64,000 bases of DNA from Lotus japonicus (taxonomy: Eukaryota > Streptophyta > Magnoliopsida > Fabales > Fabaceae). The DNA lies in NCBI RefSeq assembly GCF_012489685.1, contig NC_080044.1, positions 82,756,732-82,820,731 on the forward strand. Reading direction: 5' to 3'. Shown here piece after piece: positions 48,695-59,614 of this stretch. The notes under the pieces were generated by a model. That model worked only from the letters and a program-made list of their open reading frames with translations, was not told the origin of the DNA and did no database searches. Numbering within the stretch: position 1 is the stretch's first letter; each line of letters starts with the position of its first letter. The position numbers and the translations under genes are program-made.

Positions 48695-51250
48695 TGATCT
48701 AATGAAATCAAATCCCAGGAAACTTATATTGTTGTGTCTCTCTTTCATTTTTTTATTTACTTTTATGTTTTAAACAATCAAACATCCTATTGTGAACCCA
48801 ACATATAAGTTTTACTAACTCATCATCTAAAACTACATTTGCCTAATTCCACAAAATTTACACATAATACTAGTATAATATTGATGCATTATGCCATGGG
48901 ATCTACTTGATGCATGAGTATGTAGATTATAAATATTTACCGATACAAATTTGATGATGACTTATATCATTTGCTAAGTGTTTGGAGGTCTCTAAGCCGA
49001 CAATATCGTGCTAAGTGCTAACCAAGAAATATCCTTAACGTGGAGATATTAAACATAGTAACTCAAAGTTAAGTGTACTTCTTAAATCGGACGAGATCGC
49101 CTATTCAAAAGCTCTCAAAGAGCGAATAAATGATCATATCTCGTCATCAAACTTACATTAACAGTCAAGGCTGGCTCTACAATTATACTTAACATTAGAC
49201 ACACGACAGAAACGCTAAATTGTATGTAGCACCAACTTTTTCCCTATTATCCTATGCTAATTAGCATTTTTGTTGTGGTGATGTTTTCTGTCGGCGTTGG
49301 TCCAAATTTCATAATTAGTCCTAAATTATAATAAATTAGTTTTCTACGAATTAGATTATTTTAAAATTATATACTAGTTTTAAATATATACATTGGTACC
49401 TTAATTTAATTTTTTTATATTTCATATAGAGTGCCTATGCACATAGTACTTATGGGACTGATGTAAATATATGAAAAATCTGCTTATTTTCTATCGATCC
49501 TTCTAGCGTTGCCCAACTCATTCCACTCGATTTCCATAATTTATTAATTCATTTTCACCCCAAACTAATTATCTGATTAGTATTCTTATATATTTGGATA
49601 AAAACCAACAATGTTATAGTCCAAGTGAAATGTGTTCAGATCTCTTTAGCATGTGGTTTTGGGTTCGTTTGGATTCATATGTATGAAAAACACGATTGTG
49701 AGAGCTTTCATTTTAGTGTCTGATAGTATTTCGGAAAATTAATCTCTCACATATCGGGTACGATACTCTCTGAGAAACATTAAAACAAAATTTTGATCAC
49801 TATAAGTATAGCATGATCAACTTCTGTATTTATATCATTAATTTCAGTACTCTTGGTCAATACACATATATTTGATTGGATTATATAGGTCAACTACTTT
49901 CATATATATATTTTACCATTTTGCTTTTCTTTTTCAAAGGCATTTCATTTGACTAGTCTCCAAAATGAACCTATACACGTTTATGATTCATTGTCAAAAA
50001 CAACTTGATGCATCGCAACACATAATTAATCTTTTTGGTAAGTAGGGAAAAACAAAACACAATTAATCTGGCAGCCTAAGTTTACTACTATTTGGTGGAA
50101 AACCAAGGAATTGAAAATAGCTAGGACCGAGTGTTTGAAAAATCTTCAAAGATTTGACCCAAACATGCATATTGAAAATATAAAAAAATACCAAATTAAA
50201 GTGGGTGTACATATATATATGTAGGTCATAAAATATAATTGAATGAATCATACATGGTTATTTTCTATTGGCTTGGGTGGCTTCCTACCTTGTCGTTTTA
50301 GGTATCATTGCAACGGTTGGAGGGTGGTGGAAGTTCTGATTTGAAGCATTTTTATGTCGTGGAAACCATTTCTCAGTGTAGTAAAGGGATTCTTGAGCCA
50401 AAAATGGGGAAAAAAGACGTAAAATTTTCTGACTTTTCGTTATCATCAATATTATATGATTGACTCTACTCCATAATTGATTAATTTCCAATGAAAACAT
50501 GACAAGTTTCCTCCACGTGTTTGATCAACTTTCAATCTCATCACTATTAATTAGCAAATTGATATTTTCGTTTTGTTTCGGTCGGTGATACGGAATATTG
50601 ATGATATGATCAATTGATTTTCACTTTGATAGGCACCAATGTTTTTTTTTGGTCAAGATAGGCACCAATATTGAAAGATCCTCCCCGTAAATATTCTGAA
50701 AATTGAAGAAAAAGCCTTGCAAATTACTATATCGTGCATAAATATTACATATCTTTTAGAAATTTTGAAAAATCATAATCAAAAAATAAAAAATGAATTA
50801 TGTATCTTTATTTCCTTAGATATTGTATTTATAGCATTATTAAAAAATAAGATTTGTTAACTTTTCAATTAGAATCAAATTGAATATTATTTTCCAAAAA
50901 AAATTTGAATATTAGACATTTGGCGTTGAATCAATAAATTCAATATAGGTTACCTAAAAAATACAATTCAATAGGTGCAAATGAAGAGATAAAAAAAATA
51001 GTAAAGAAATCAAGGTCAAATGGGTCAACTTTGTGATTTAAATTTAAATACCATATATGAAAGGAGGCTGCTCATTTTGGTAGGAAATAATATAAATCAT
51101 ATCATATAATAATATATTTTATTGGGTATGATTCCAAATGTCTGCTTCAAATCCATCCAAATGGAGATGGTGGGAGCCCTAATAAAAAACTTCCTTTTTA
51201 AAATAAATAAATAAATATTTATTTCCTGATTTACTTTCTCTTAAAATCTC
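48695..51250. other. Long AT-rich spacer
   Basis: No exon with recognisable protein similarity on either strand. Confidence 0.4.
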
Positions 51251-51259
51251 ACAAGTCTT

Positions 51260-51276
51260 TCATATATATATAGACA
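51260..51276 (+). promoter_or_regulatory. TATA box of the small 81-aa gene
   Basis: CATATATATATAGAC, about 95 bases before the ATG at 51360, in the right place for a plant core promoter. Confidence 0.65.
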
Positions 51277-51359
51277 CCCTTCAATAGGTTTCTCAAGGCC
51301 AAAGCATTTCAGTATTTCACTCATATTCTCTTTTCTATCAGAGTTGACAGAAGAAGAAG

Positions 51360-51605
51360 ATGGAAAACAACACCATCATAACCACCATCTCCAAGAAGCA
51401 GATTAGCACAAGTGATGGAGATTCCGATGTAGGACTTGCTGTTCATAGCCAAGTGATCAAAATAAAGCAGGAAACAGAGAAAATCAAGCACCCTTCACTG
51501 GAGCTATACATGAGGCGTGAACTTCTTAGAGGAGATGTTAACAGGCTTCGCTCTCGTTCTCCTCTGGGATTGGCAGAGAGAGCAATCCTTGTTGGTCACT
51601 CTTAG
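51360..51605 (+). CDS. Small conserved plant protein of unknown function (81 aa)
   Basis: Single-exon frame starting MENNTIITTISKKQ and ending RSRSPLGLAERAILVGHS. The blocks IKQETEKIKHPSLELYMRRE and RSRSPLGLAERAI recall a family of short, uncharacterised plant proteins (the KIKHPS and RSRSPLG signatures). No signal peptide or membrane segment is seen; it is basic in its second half. A TATA box and a purine-rich leader precede it. The product's role is unknown. Conservation from memory makes a real gene more likely than a chance frame. Confidence 0.75.
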   Translation: MENNTIITTISKKQISTSDGDSDVGLAVHSQVIKIKQETEKIKHPSLELYMRRELLRGDVNRLRSRSPLGLAERAILVGHS

Positions 51606-53273
51606 ATGGAGAAATTCATAGAGATAGATACATGTGTAGATGTATAGTTTTATCATGTAAGATATAACATACTCTGAGTCAGAGACAGAGTCTTACAAGT
51701 TTTGTGTTTTCTACTTTCTAGCTTCTATGTGACTATGTGCCTCTGGCCTTTCTTGTACATATGCTTTTGGTGGCAAAGTTTATGACATGTTTTCTCTCAA
51801 GTCTCTTCCCTTATTCCTTATGAATTTTATAATTTGTTTAATAACGTGTTTGGATCAGAGAGCTTCTGTTTCATCAGAATTAATTCTGAAACATAGAAGC
51901 TACTCACATAGTTTCTTCTCTTCTCATAATTTATCTTTTGTTCTGTAATCCAGAAGATACTTATACAACCTTCTTCTCATAATTCAGTTTTTGTTTCATC
52001 AAAATCAATTATGAAACCAGAAGCTATTCACACAAATTTCTTTATAAATTGATTATAGCTTCAGAATCAAATTTCCGCTTCATTGTCCCTTGTTATAAGG
52101 ATCAAACACAATCATGTAACTTCCCAAGTTGCAATATTTTCTGCAACTTGTTCATGTTTTTTTATTCAGTCTGCAAGTTTTGGATTCTTCTGTTGTTGTG
52201 TGAAACCACCGATTCGTTGAACTGAAAATTGGAGGTGTTGTAATGTTGCACCTCTTTGACGTATGATTTTTTCTAACTGCTAGCTTCCTCAGCAAAAACG
52301 TTGGTCTAGCACGGAACCTCACACTACAGATACACGTATAACAAAATCTAAAGCACACGTATTGTTAAAATCCAATGTCTTTGTCATTATTCATGTGAGG
52401 CAGAGATGAGGTGTAAAATTTCTATTTATTTATGTTCATGGTGGAGTATCCATAATATATATCTTAACCATAAGTAAATACTATTTAGAGAATAATAATA
52501 GTAGTCACAAAATTTTAAAATTGAGTGAATTTTCAGATTTATGTCCGTAAAAAATGTAGTATTTTGTAAAATCTTGATTTTTTAAGTTATTTTATCAGTA
52601 ACTAGTTAATACTTGTATTTTATTCTTTAAACTAATCTTTCACTCAAAAGTTTTAAACCTTCAAGTAAAGATATCCAATACCTTTTCTTGGACAAACATC
52701 CAAACATTGGAATATTCATTTGCTCAAACATTAGAATATTCCAATCATACATTATTCAGACTTCTTACTGCAGATAAGATTGTCAATGTCACAGCCCGGG
52801 GATCATTCCTTTGCTTGAAAAACTAACTATTCTTATTCAATACCAATGATTGAAAGCAATAGAATAATGTAAAAGTAACATATCATGACTAAGTTGACAG
52901 AAAACATAATCAAAGGCAGTGCTAATATTTCAATAGAAGATGTTTCTAACCAAAATTCCACTGACCACTAAAGTATCAACTATCAAGTATGATAAATAAA
53001 ACAACAAGATAACAATAGAGTAAAAGTGACAAGAGAATATTAAAGGGAGAAAAGAAATCCATCAGAAAGAAACAGAAAAGGGAAGAGAACAAGGAAAAGG
53101 ATAACGTAGGTGGTGGTGAAGGGAACAAGATATGGAATGAGATTCATGATAGCAGTCAAACAAACATGCTGCGTGTTTGGTTCTACTTGTGACTTCTGAG
53201 GAGAAGCGACAGAGTCTAGCTTCAGGAGTTACCGTGCTTTAGATTGTGTCTACTGCCAAATGCAAGCACGCTA
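51606..53273. other. Spacer with one MITE
   Basis: It holds the 3' UTR of the small gene, a MITE (51846-52110) and AT-rich sequence. The right ~150 bases are the likely 3' UTR of the SET gene. No other gene seen. Confidence 0.4.
51846..52110. mobile_element. MITE with TGTTTGGATCA ends
   Basis: Starts GTGTTTGGATCA and ends GGATCAAACACA, inverted ends. The interior repeats AGAAGCT, TTCTCATAAT and AATTGATT words shared with copies at 53.75, 55.79 and 62.03 kb. Confidence 0.65.
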
Positions 53274-56200
53274 TTAGCCCTCGGCGGTCACTGTTTCCTT
53301 TGATGAGAGAAGCTTTACCCTCCTTGAGAGATCTCTCACAACATCTATAATCACAGATTTCTTTTGCATTCTGAACTGAATGGCTAACTCAGTTGAACCT
53401 GGAGCGCCCTGCTTCAACAGTGATTCATCATCTGCTATTTGGGTGGGAAAGTGTCCCAGTGCAATGACACACAGAGCAATGAGGGTGCGAAATACAGCAA
53501 TGTCATTTGCAACACCAAGAGGAGCCTCAGCATGTAAAGACTTGAGAGTGTTGAGGTCATGCTTTTGCACAGTTTCCGCATCACTTGCACGGAGGGCCCT
53601 TAATGCAGCCAACAAGCGCCCCTCTATTATTTCCTGACCACCTAAGCTCACCTATTACAAGAAAACAAATAAATTAACTTGTGCCTATCGGAAAACCCCA
53701 TAACCAATTACGAAGAGGAAAATAAATTTTGGATGACAATATGGATGTTTGGAAACACTTCTACAATTTATTCATAAAGCAGAATCAATTTTGGGGAGAA
53801 GCTTGTGGGTAGCTTATGTGTTTCAAAATTGATTCTAATGAATAAGAAGCCGATCCAGACATGCTAAGTATAGATGTTTGGGAATCATTTTGGAGACTTG
53901 ATTGCGTCGAACATAATCAGTTATGAAATTTTTTATTTGGATTAGATAACACATTACCCCACAAAATAACCAATTTTTCCATAAATATATCCAAAAATAA
54001 ATCACTTCACTTTCAACTCACTTTTACTATAATCAATTTTGCCAAATCAAATCAACAACTTCAAAAAAAAAAAAATCAATTGTGAGAACGTTGATTCGTT
54101 GACCCAAACACACACTTAATATAAAAAAGGCATTTAAGAACTATGGTAAAAGGGAGGACTGAAAATAATGGATGTGATATTGATGCATCAAAAGTACAGA
54201 GAAAACACTAAATCTTTGCAGCAATATACCGTAAGCTTATATAAGACAGAAGGGCACTAATTTAACATGCAATGATGCAATAGTAGTTTGGTTTGTTTTC
54301 AAACAGTGATAATAAAACAGGATTGTGGACTTAAGAGGAAGAAACCTTGAGATCTGGAGCTTCTCCCGCTAGGTTTAGCTGAGATAAAATGTGTTCCTGC
54401 CAGGGAGCAGGTGTCGAGAAGTTTGGTGAAGAAACTCCAGCAGCCGTGCTTGCAGCATCCAAAAAAGCACCATCATATTTGAGCTCAATATAGTCATAAG
54501 GGTTTGAGTGCATCACAAATCCATAGTCGAGAAGGAAAAGATCATTGCTTAAATTGCCATAGCAAAGTAATAAAGGATCATCTTCTTTGATAGTTGTCTT
54601 GGCCACAACCTGAGGCAAAAATTGGATCACCCCAGCAAAACTACATAAGTTTGTTTCTTATAAGCAGGATTTGATGTGTGTGTGTGTTGGGGTGTGTAGG
54701 AAAGAGTATTTAGAAAACATGCCTTCACTTGCATCTTTGTGCTACTGCTATCTTGTTCCTGAATAATCTTAGCATTTGGATTGAAACTATGATTACACAT
54801 GTCAATCAGAGGGAGCATCATGGGTATGTCAACGTGTGTTCCATTTGGATCCTTGTTACCATGCAGCCGGAATGCTCTAGATGAGACTGCTGACATCGCC
54901 CATCCAAGAGAAGGTGCATCTACTTCTAGGCCACCAAAAGGATGCTTATCTGGTGTAAGACTGGCTAAGGCACGCTTGACTTCTTGCTCAAACTCAAGAA
55001 GAAACCTGCATCTTTTGTTTACCTGCATCATGGTATAGATCGTCATATAGGCAATTCAGCTTATGGTGTTGGATACAGATGTGCCTTCAAGTATTAGGAT
55101 CCAATTAGCTGCAGGGATCAAATCAAAGTGCATCTCTCTCATGTCCCCAATAGCAAAATGAAGTAGATGCATTGGCACATTAAAACTTGTTAGCTAGGCA
55201 TTTCAAATGGTTTTAATACATCCACTTTAGAAAACCTACTTTTTTTGAAAAATAAGGGACATAAAATACGTTTCCAAAAATTTCAATGTATACTATATGA
55301 TGCTAGAGAAACATTTTATATTGGAGATCAACTACTCATCCTCTTGTCAAATTGAAAATTGCCAAAATCAATTCTTGTCTAGTCCTCTGCACTGAGGTGA
55401 AGAAACTTTTCAGTTTTTACTGTTTCATCAGAGTCAGCCCTAAATGGTTTTATGCAATTCAGGAGAGCAGTACCTGGTGAAGAAGAGGAGCATACTGCAG
55501 GTTCTTGATGTCTTCCCCAGGAAAGAAGATAGGCACACTGTATGTTATCGGGAGATTGCTGATGTATGGCCACCAATAGGATCCAACTTTTGCTCTTTCT
55601 TGCAGAAGCTTCAAACCCAGTTTTAACGCCCACAGTTCCTCTGTCAAATGCTACCATAGTGTCCAATTTATTTACATTGAAAACTCAGTAGTAGAGCCTA
55701 TTTTTTAGAACATGAGCCACCAGCATACACTGAATAGAAAAAAATTCTCTACATGCTCTTCTATTAACATGTGTGAACAAGGACAATACATGTTTGGATC
55801 AACTTATTTTTCTCATAATCAATTACGGCGCCGTAGGCGCCTAGAAGCAGGAAGCTTCTCCCCTGATTGATTTTGGCTTTAGAATCAATTGCAGTGGTGT
55901 TTATGCTTCAAACATGGAACTTAACACACACCTAGAAAGATTTCAATTTCCAAACATTCGATTATTTTTTACATTGAATTAACGCCCATTTCATAGAATA
56001 ACTCGAATTGAAAGAAAGTTGAGAAAAAAAAAAAATAGAACCATAACAATACCAGGAACATGGTGAACCAGTTGAAGCAATGCAGAGTCATGAGGGTTGA
56101 CATCAAGAGAGGGAAACTGCAGAGGAATATGGTGAGGAAGAACAATAAGCTCACTGCCCATTGGAATTTCTTGCTTAGCAACTAGTCCTAAACCATTGGA

Positions 56201-56362
56201 GCCAAGCTGAGCTATCTTCACCGCACGGTGCACGAAGCCACCTTCTCTGGTAACCCAGTTGATAAGGTCAGGTGGATGAGACACTATTCGTGATGCGGAG
56301 GCGGCGCAGGTTAGTGGACGCAAGTGGGTCAGCGAAGACATGACCATCTTCGATGTAGCCAT
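53274..56362 (-). CDS. SET-domain protein of the Rubisco-methyltransferase (RLSMT-like) family, 5 exons
   Basis: Predicted protein-lysine methyltransferase with a SET domain and a C-terminal Rubisco-LSMT substrate-binding domain. Exons: 56362-56053, 55640-55474, 55022 to about 54723, 54609-54346 and 53651-53274, about 470 aa. The start MATSKMVMSSLTHLRPLTCA is Ser/Thr-rich and may be a plastid-type transit peptide. SET landmarks: GLGLVAKQEIPMGSELIVLP (exon 1), WWPYISNLP (exon 2), and PLIDMCNHSFNPNA (the NHS motif) in exon 3 with LLLCYGNLSNDLFLLDYGFV (the catalytic YG) in exon 4. The last exon (LLAALRALRASD ... RRVKLLSSKE) is the substrate-binding domain. Exon 3 probably ends at a GC donor (AAG|GCATGT). 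The real substrate cannot be inferred. Introns hold MITE copies. It neighbours the calmodulin-like gene. Confidence 0.9.
53745..54120. mobile_element. MITE-like repeats in a SET-gene intron
   Basis: GATGTTTGGAAACACTTCT ... GACCCAAACACACAC, with AATCAATTTTGGGGAGAAGCTTGTGGGTAGC inside. It seems to be two adjacent or nested copies, as GATGTTTGGGAATC recurs at about 53873. Confidence 0.5.
55789..55917. mobile_element. MITE in the first SET-gene intron
   Basis: ACATGTTTGGATCAACTTA ... GCTTCAAACATG, with the shared AGAAGC, CATAATCAATTA and TTGATTTTGGCTTTAGAATC words and a local GGCGCCGTAGGCGCC palindrome. Confidence 0.6.
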
Positions 56363-56542
56363 AACCGAATCTCCCCTGCTCTGAAACCTGTGTTGGCCTT
56401 CAATAGAATCACAACCTTCGAAGGTTAATATGTGGTTTTTTTAATTGAAAAATCCAACTTTTTGCGACAGAAGAAAAAACCGTCACAAAATCTTTGTCAT
56501 TTGTAAGTAGTTGTCAGGGATTTTGCGACGATAATTAAACTC

Positions 56543-57059
56543 GTTACTGGGGATGGCAATTCCCGCGGTGATCCGCCTAGGGATGAGACGAAAATCCCTT
56601 GAAACAAATTCGGGGATGGAGTGAGGATCACCCTCTCCGCCGTGTATAGGAAAAATGCTCAATGATGTATTTTCAGCGTTAACTTCACATTTTTCTTGAA
56701 TTGAATGTTGGACTTTATATTTTATTTTTTTATTATTTTGTAAACTTCACATGGTGTGATGAATTTTAATCAATATTATTTTAACTTTATTATAAATTCT
56801 CATTAATTTTGACGATGTTCATAGAAATTTATGTATTGTCAATATTTAATTTAGTTTTTATTTCATTTTTAATGATGCGTTAGTGGTTTTCACAGGACCC
56901 GTGTGGAGGTGGGGATTGAGGATGAGGCGAAAGTTCACCTCGTTACGAGAATGGGGAGTGGGAACAAGGATAGGGAAAAGGATACAGGGATGAGGAGTGG
57001 GGAGGGGAGTGCACTCCCCGCACCCAACCCACGCGGGTGCCATTCCTACCTGTTACTGG
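56543..57059. mobile_element. hAT-like non-autonomous element with exact 8-bp duplication
   Basis: GTTACTGG is found at 56543-56550 and again at 57052-57059, flanking a 501-bp element. It starts GGATGGCAATTCCCGCGG and ends CCACGCGGGTGCCATTCCTACCT, imperfect inverted ends (GGaTGGCA..CCCGCG). The 8-bp duplication fits the hAT superfamily. G-rich words (GGGGATGGAG, GGGGAGTGGG) fill both ends. Confidence 0.8.
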
Positions 57060-57414
57060 ACCTTATGCCTCAGCTGTTTCCCGGGGTGACAAGCTATTAA
57101 ACATAAAAGATAAGTCTTTTTGGGGCCGTCAAAGTTTTAGGACTCCCTAACGCGTCCCGCACAGAGAGTGAATCCGCCACAAAATCCCTTTGTCAGCGTG
57201 AAAAATAAGTAAAGAACATATGAATCTTAGTACGATTAGAATCCAGGAAGCTTAGTTTTTTCATGCAGCAAAAAAGAATCCACAAAGCTTAAAATCTAGA
57301 TGTGCATTGCCGCGGAAACAACCTTAATCCATTGTTCAACAAATCATGGTACATATTTCAATCGAACATGTATGAATGATAATTGAGGAAACAGAGAAAG
57401 AGGGTACAAATTTG

Positions 57415-57978
57415 TTAAACAGCTTCAGGTTTAACTCTATCCGTCGTATCATGACGAGAACCCATCATCATCATCACCCTGAACTCTTCAAAATCAATCA
57501 TGCCGTCGCCGTCGCTGTCCACGCCGCCGATCATTCTCCGGCACTCCGCGAGCGAGCATTCCTCGCCGAGGCTCCTCATCACGGTGTTCAGCTCCTCGGC
57601 GGTGATGGATCCGTTTCCGTCCATGTCGAAGACGGAGAACGCGTCCTTGAGATTCTCCATCACCTCGTCGGAGTCCACCCCCTTGGTGTTCAGCTCGATG
57701 AACTCCGGGAGGCTGATGCACCCGTCTCCGTCGCCGTCCACCTCGCGGATCATGGTGTCGAGCTCCTCCTCCGTCGCCGGCGTGCCTAGGCTCCCCATGA
57801 TTGATCCGAGCTCCGACGCCGAGATCTTGCCGTCGCCGTTGACGTCGAATTTGTGGAAGACTTGTTCTAGCTCCTCCGCGAGGCGCGAGCGTGAACGCAC
57901 CGAGAGGGACGTGGATCGCGACGGCGTCGCCGATGGGGCGAGATCCTTGTTGAGGTTGAAGATCGATTTGAAACCCAT
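57415..57978 (-). CDS. Calmodulin-like protein with four EF-hands (CML25/26 type)
   Basis: Single-exon calcium sensor of 187 aa. The start MGFKSIFNLNKDLAPSATPS is a Ser-rich extension; four canonical 12-residue EF loops follow: DVNGDGKISASE (~45), DGDGDGCISLPE (~81), DMDGNGSITAEE (~118) and DSDGDGMIDFEE (~154). All have D at position 1 and E at position 12, so four sites should bind Ca2+. The block ELNTKGVDSDEVMENLKDAF and the sequence RSLGEECSLAECRRMIGGVD are those of the CML25/26 branch. The coding region is GC-rich relative to its surroundings, normal for plant CMLs. Expected to regulate target proteins in response to calcium; targets unknown. Confidence 0.95.
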   Translation of the reverse strand: MGFKSIFNLNKDLAPSATPSRSTSLSVRSRSRLAEELEQVFHKFDVNGDGKISASELGSIMGSLGTPATEEELDTMIREVDGDGDGCISLPEFIELNTKGVDSDEVMENLKDAFSVFDMDGNGSITAEELNTVMRSLGEECSLAECRRMIGGVDSDGDGMIDFEEFRVMMMMGSRHDTTDRVKPEAV

Positions 57979-59614
57979 GGCTTAATGACTAGTTAATTAT
58001 CTTCTCTCTCTGATTAATTAGTGGTAATAATGAGATATTTTGCAAAGGGAATAGAATAGTGTTGCAAACAAAATTGATGACGAAGGAGAAGAAGAAGAAT
58101 CTTTTTCTTTTGTTTTTGTTTGGGATGGGAAGAATGAAGAAGAGAATGAATGGGTTGGGGAGGATCAATCGTTAATGGTGTTGTGGTTAATTGTTGATTA
58201 ATGGTGTTTGTGAAATGAATGTGCTATTTTGCTATATTTGGAGACACATTTTCGGGAGAATTAGGTGTGATTGCAGCATTAGAATCGGGACGTTGCAAAT
58301 TAGTTAATCCTCCATGTAAATATTTTCTTCCTTAACTATGCAATGTTTTATTCGTGGCTTGAATATGTTTTTTTTTTGTTACATAAGGAAATAACAAAAG
58401 AGACTACACGAATGCATCCTGAATTTTACGGGATCAGTTATATAATATTTTATTTTCCTAAATTTTAATACCCAATTTATGAATTTAAATTATGTCTTTT
58501 AAATTTCACGGTTGCCTCTCATTTGTTGTTCGCTTGTGAAAAATAAAGTGTATTCAAAACATTATGATTTCTTATGAACGAACTTCTCAACAAATGATTA
58601 ATTTTAATAAGTTTATGCTCTCGTGTAATCGAAATGTACTAGATACCAGTTTTCATGAATTTAGGTCTTTCGACTATCATTGACAAGTCCCAGGTGCAGA
58701 ATTTTAACCTTCAAGAAAAAAGTATGAAAGAAGTTAAAGGGGTGGAAGGAGATGACTCTCTCTAGAGCAAGAAGGGAGGTTCTTATAGAGGTTGTGGCAC
58801 AAGCTATTGCCTAATACATTGTGTCTTGCTTTATCCTTTTTGACGACTTATGCTATCAAATCGAGAGCACGATTAACATATTATTCTCGGGTAGTGACAT
58901 TTTAAGACAGGCGTCATATACTCATATTTATTGGCTTAAGTAGGACATGTCATGCCGCTCAAATTGTGATGGTGGTCTTGGATGTAAGGATTTCCAACCC
59001 TTCAAAGAATTGGTGGATGATTCGATCTTTGCTTTGACTCAGTGTTAGCCCTTGTGTTAAAAGTGATATATTCCCCTCGTGGTGATGTTATTATGGATAC
59101 TAAGTGTTGTTAATTATTTGGGCCACCAGAGGGCCGAATGAAAGCCCAGCCCAGCCCAAATCGTTATCGTGTGGGTTACGCACCGAATGGTATCTGGGGT
59201 TGAGTTGCGTTGTGGAATCGATCTATATTCTCTTCTTCCTTCTATTCCTTCCTCTCCAGTTTCACCCACCTACCTACTACTTCTCCAACAACAACAGTTC
59301 CCTACCTCTCTTCTCTGATCGATCAAGCATCAGGTATTTGATTCCATTTCCCTTTTGAGTTTTCTTCACTTCACTCAACTCTCAAATCTCGATCCTAACA
59401 AATCCCTTTATTTGCTTCAATTCCGAGTTGTTTACCCCCAATCTTATCAACTTCCAATCGCCTCTTTCCAAACCATTGAAGGATGATACTATACTGTTTC
59501 TAAGTACTGACATGCTTGCTAGGGTTTTCTCAATTGCTTGTTTTATGTGATTTGTTTACTCTACAGGGAGCTCGGAATCTTGTGCGTGTGTGTAACAATC
59601 AGAGCTATAGAAAA
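57979..59614. other. Spacer between CML and UFD1 (divergent genes)
   Basis: The left 250 bases are the CML 5' UTR and promoter. From about 59110, TTGGGCCACC (site II-like TGGGCC) and a CT-rich leader mark the UFD1 promoter and 5' UTR, with a leader intron probably ending near 59567 (ctctacag). No gene between. Confidence 0.5.

Noticed and set aside
57500..57985. Long forward frames over the calmodulin-like gene
   Set aside because: Antisense shadows of a GC-rich coding exon with regular EF-hand codon patterns.
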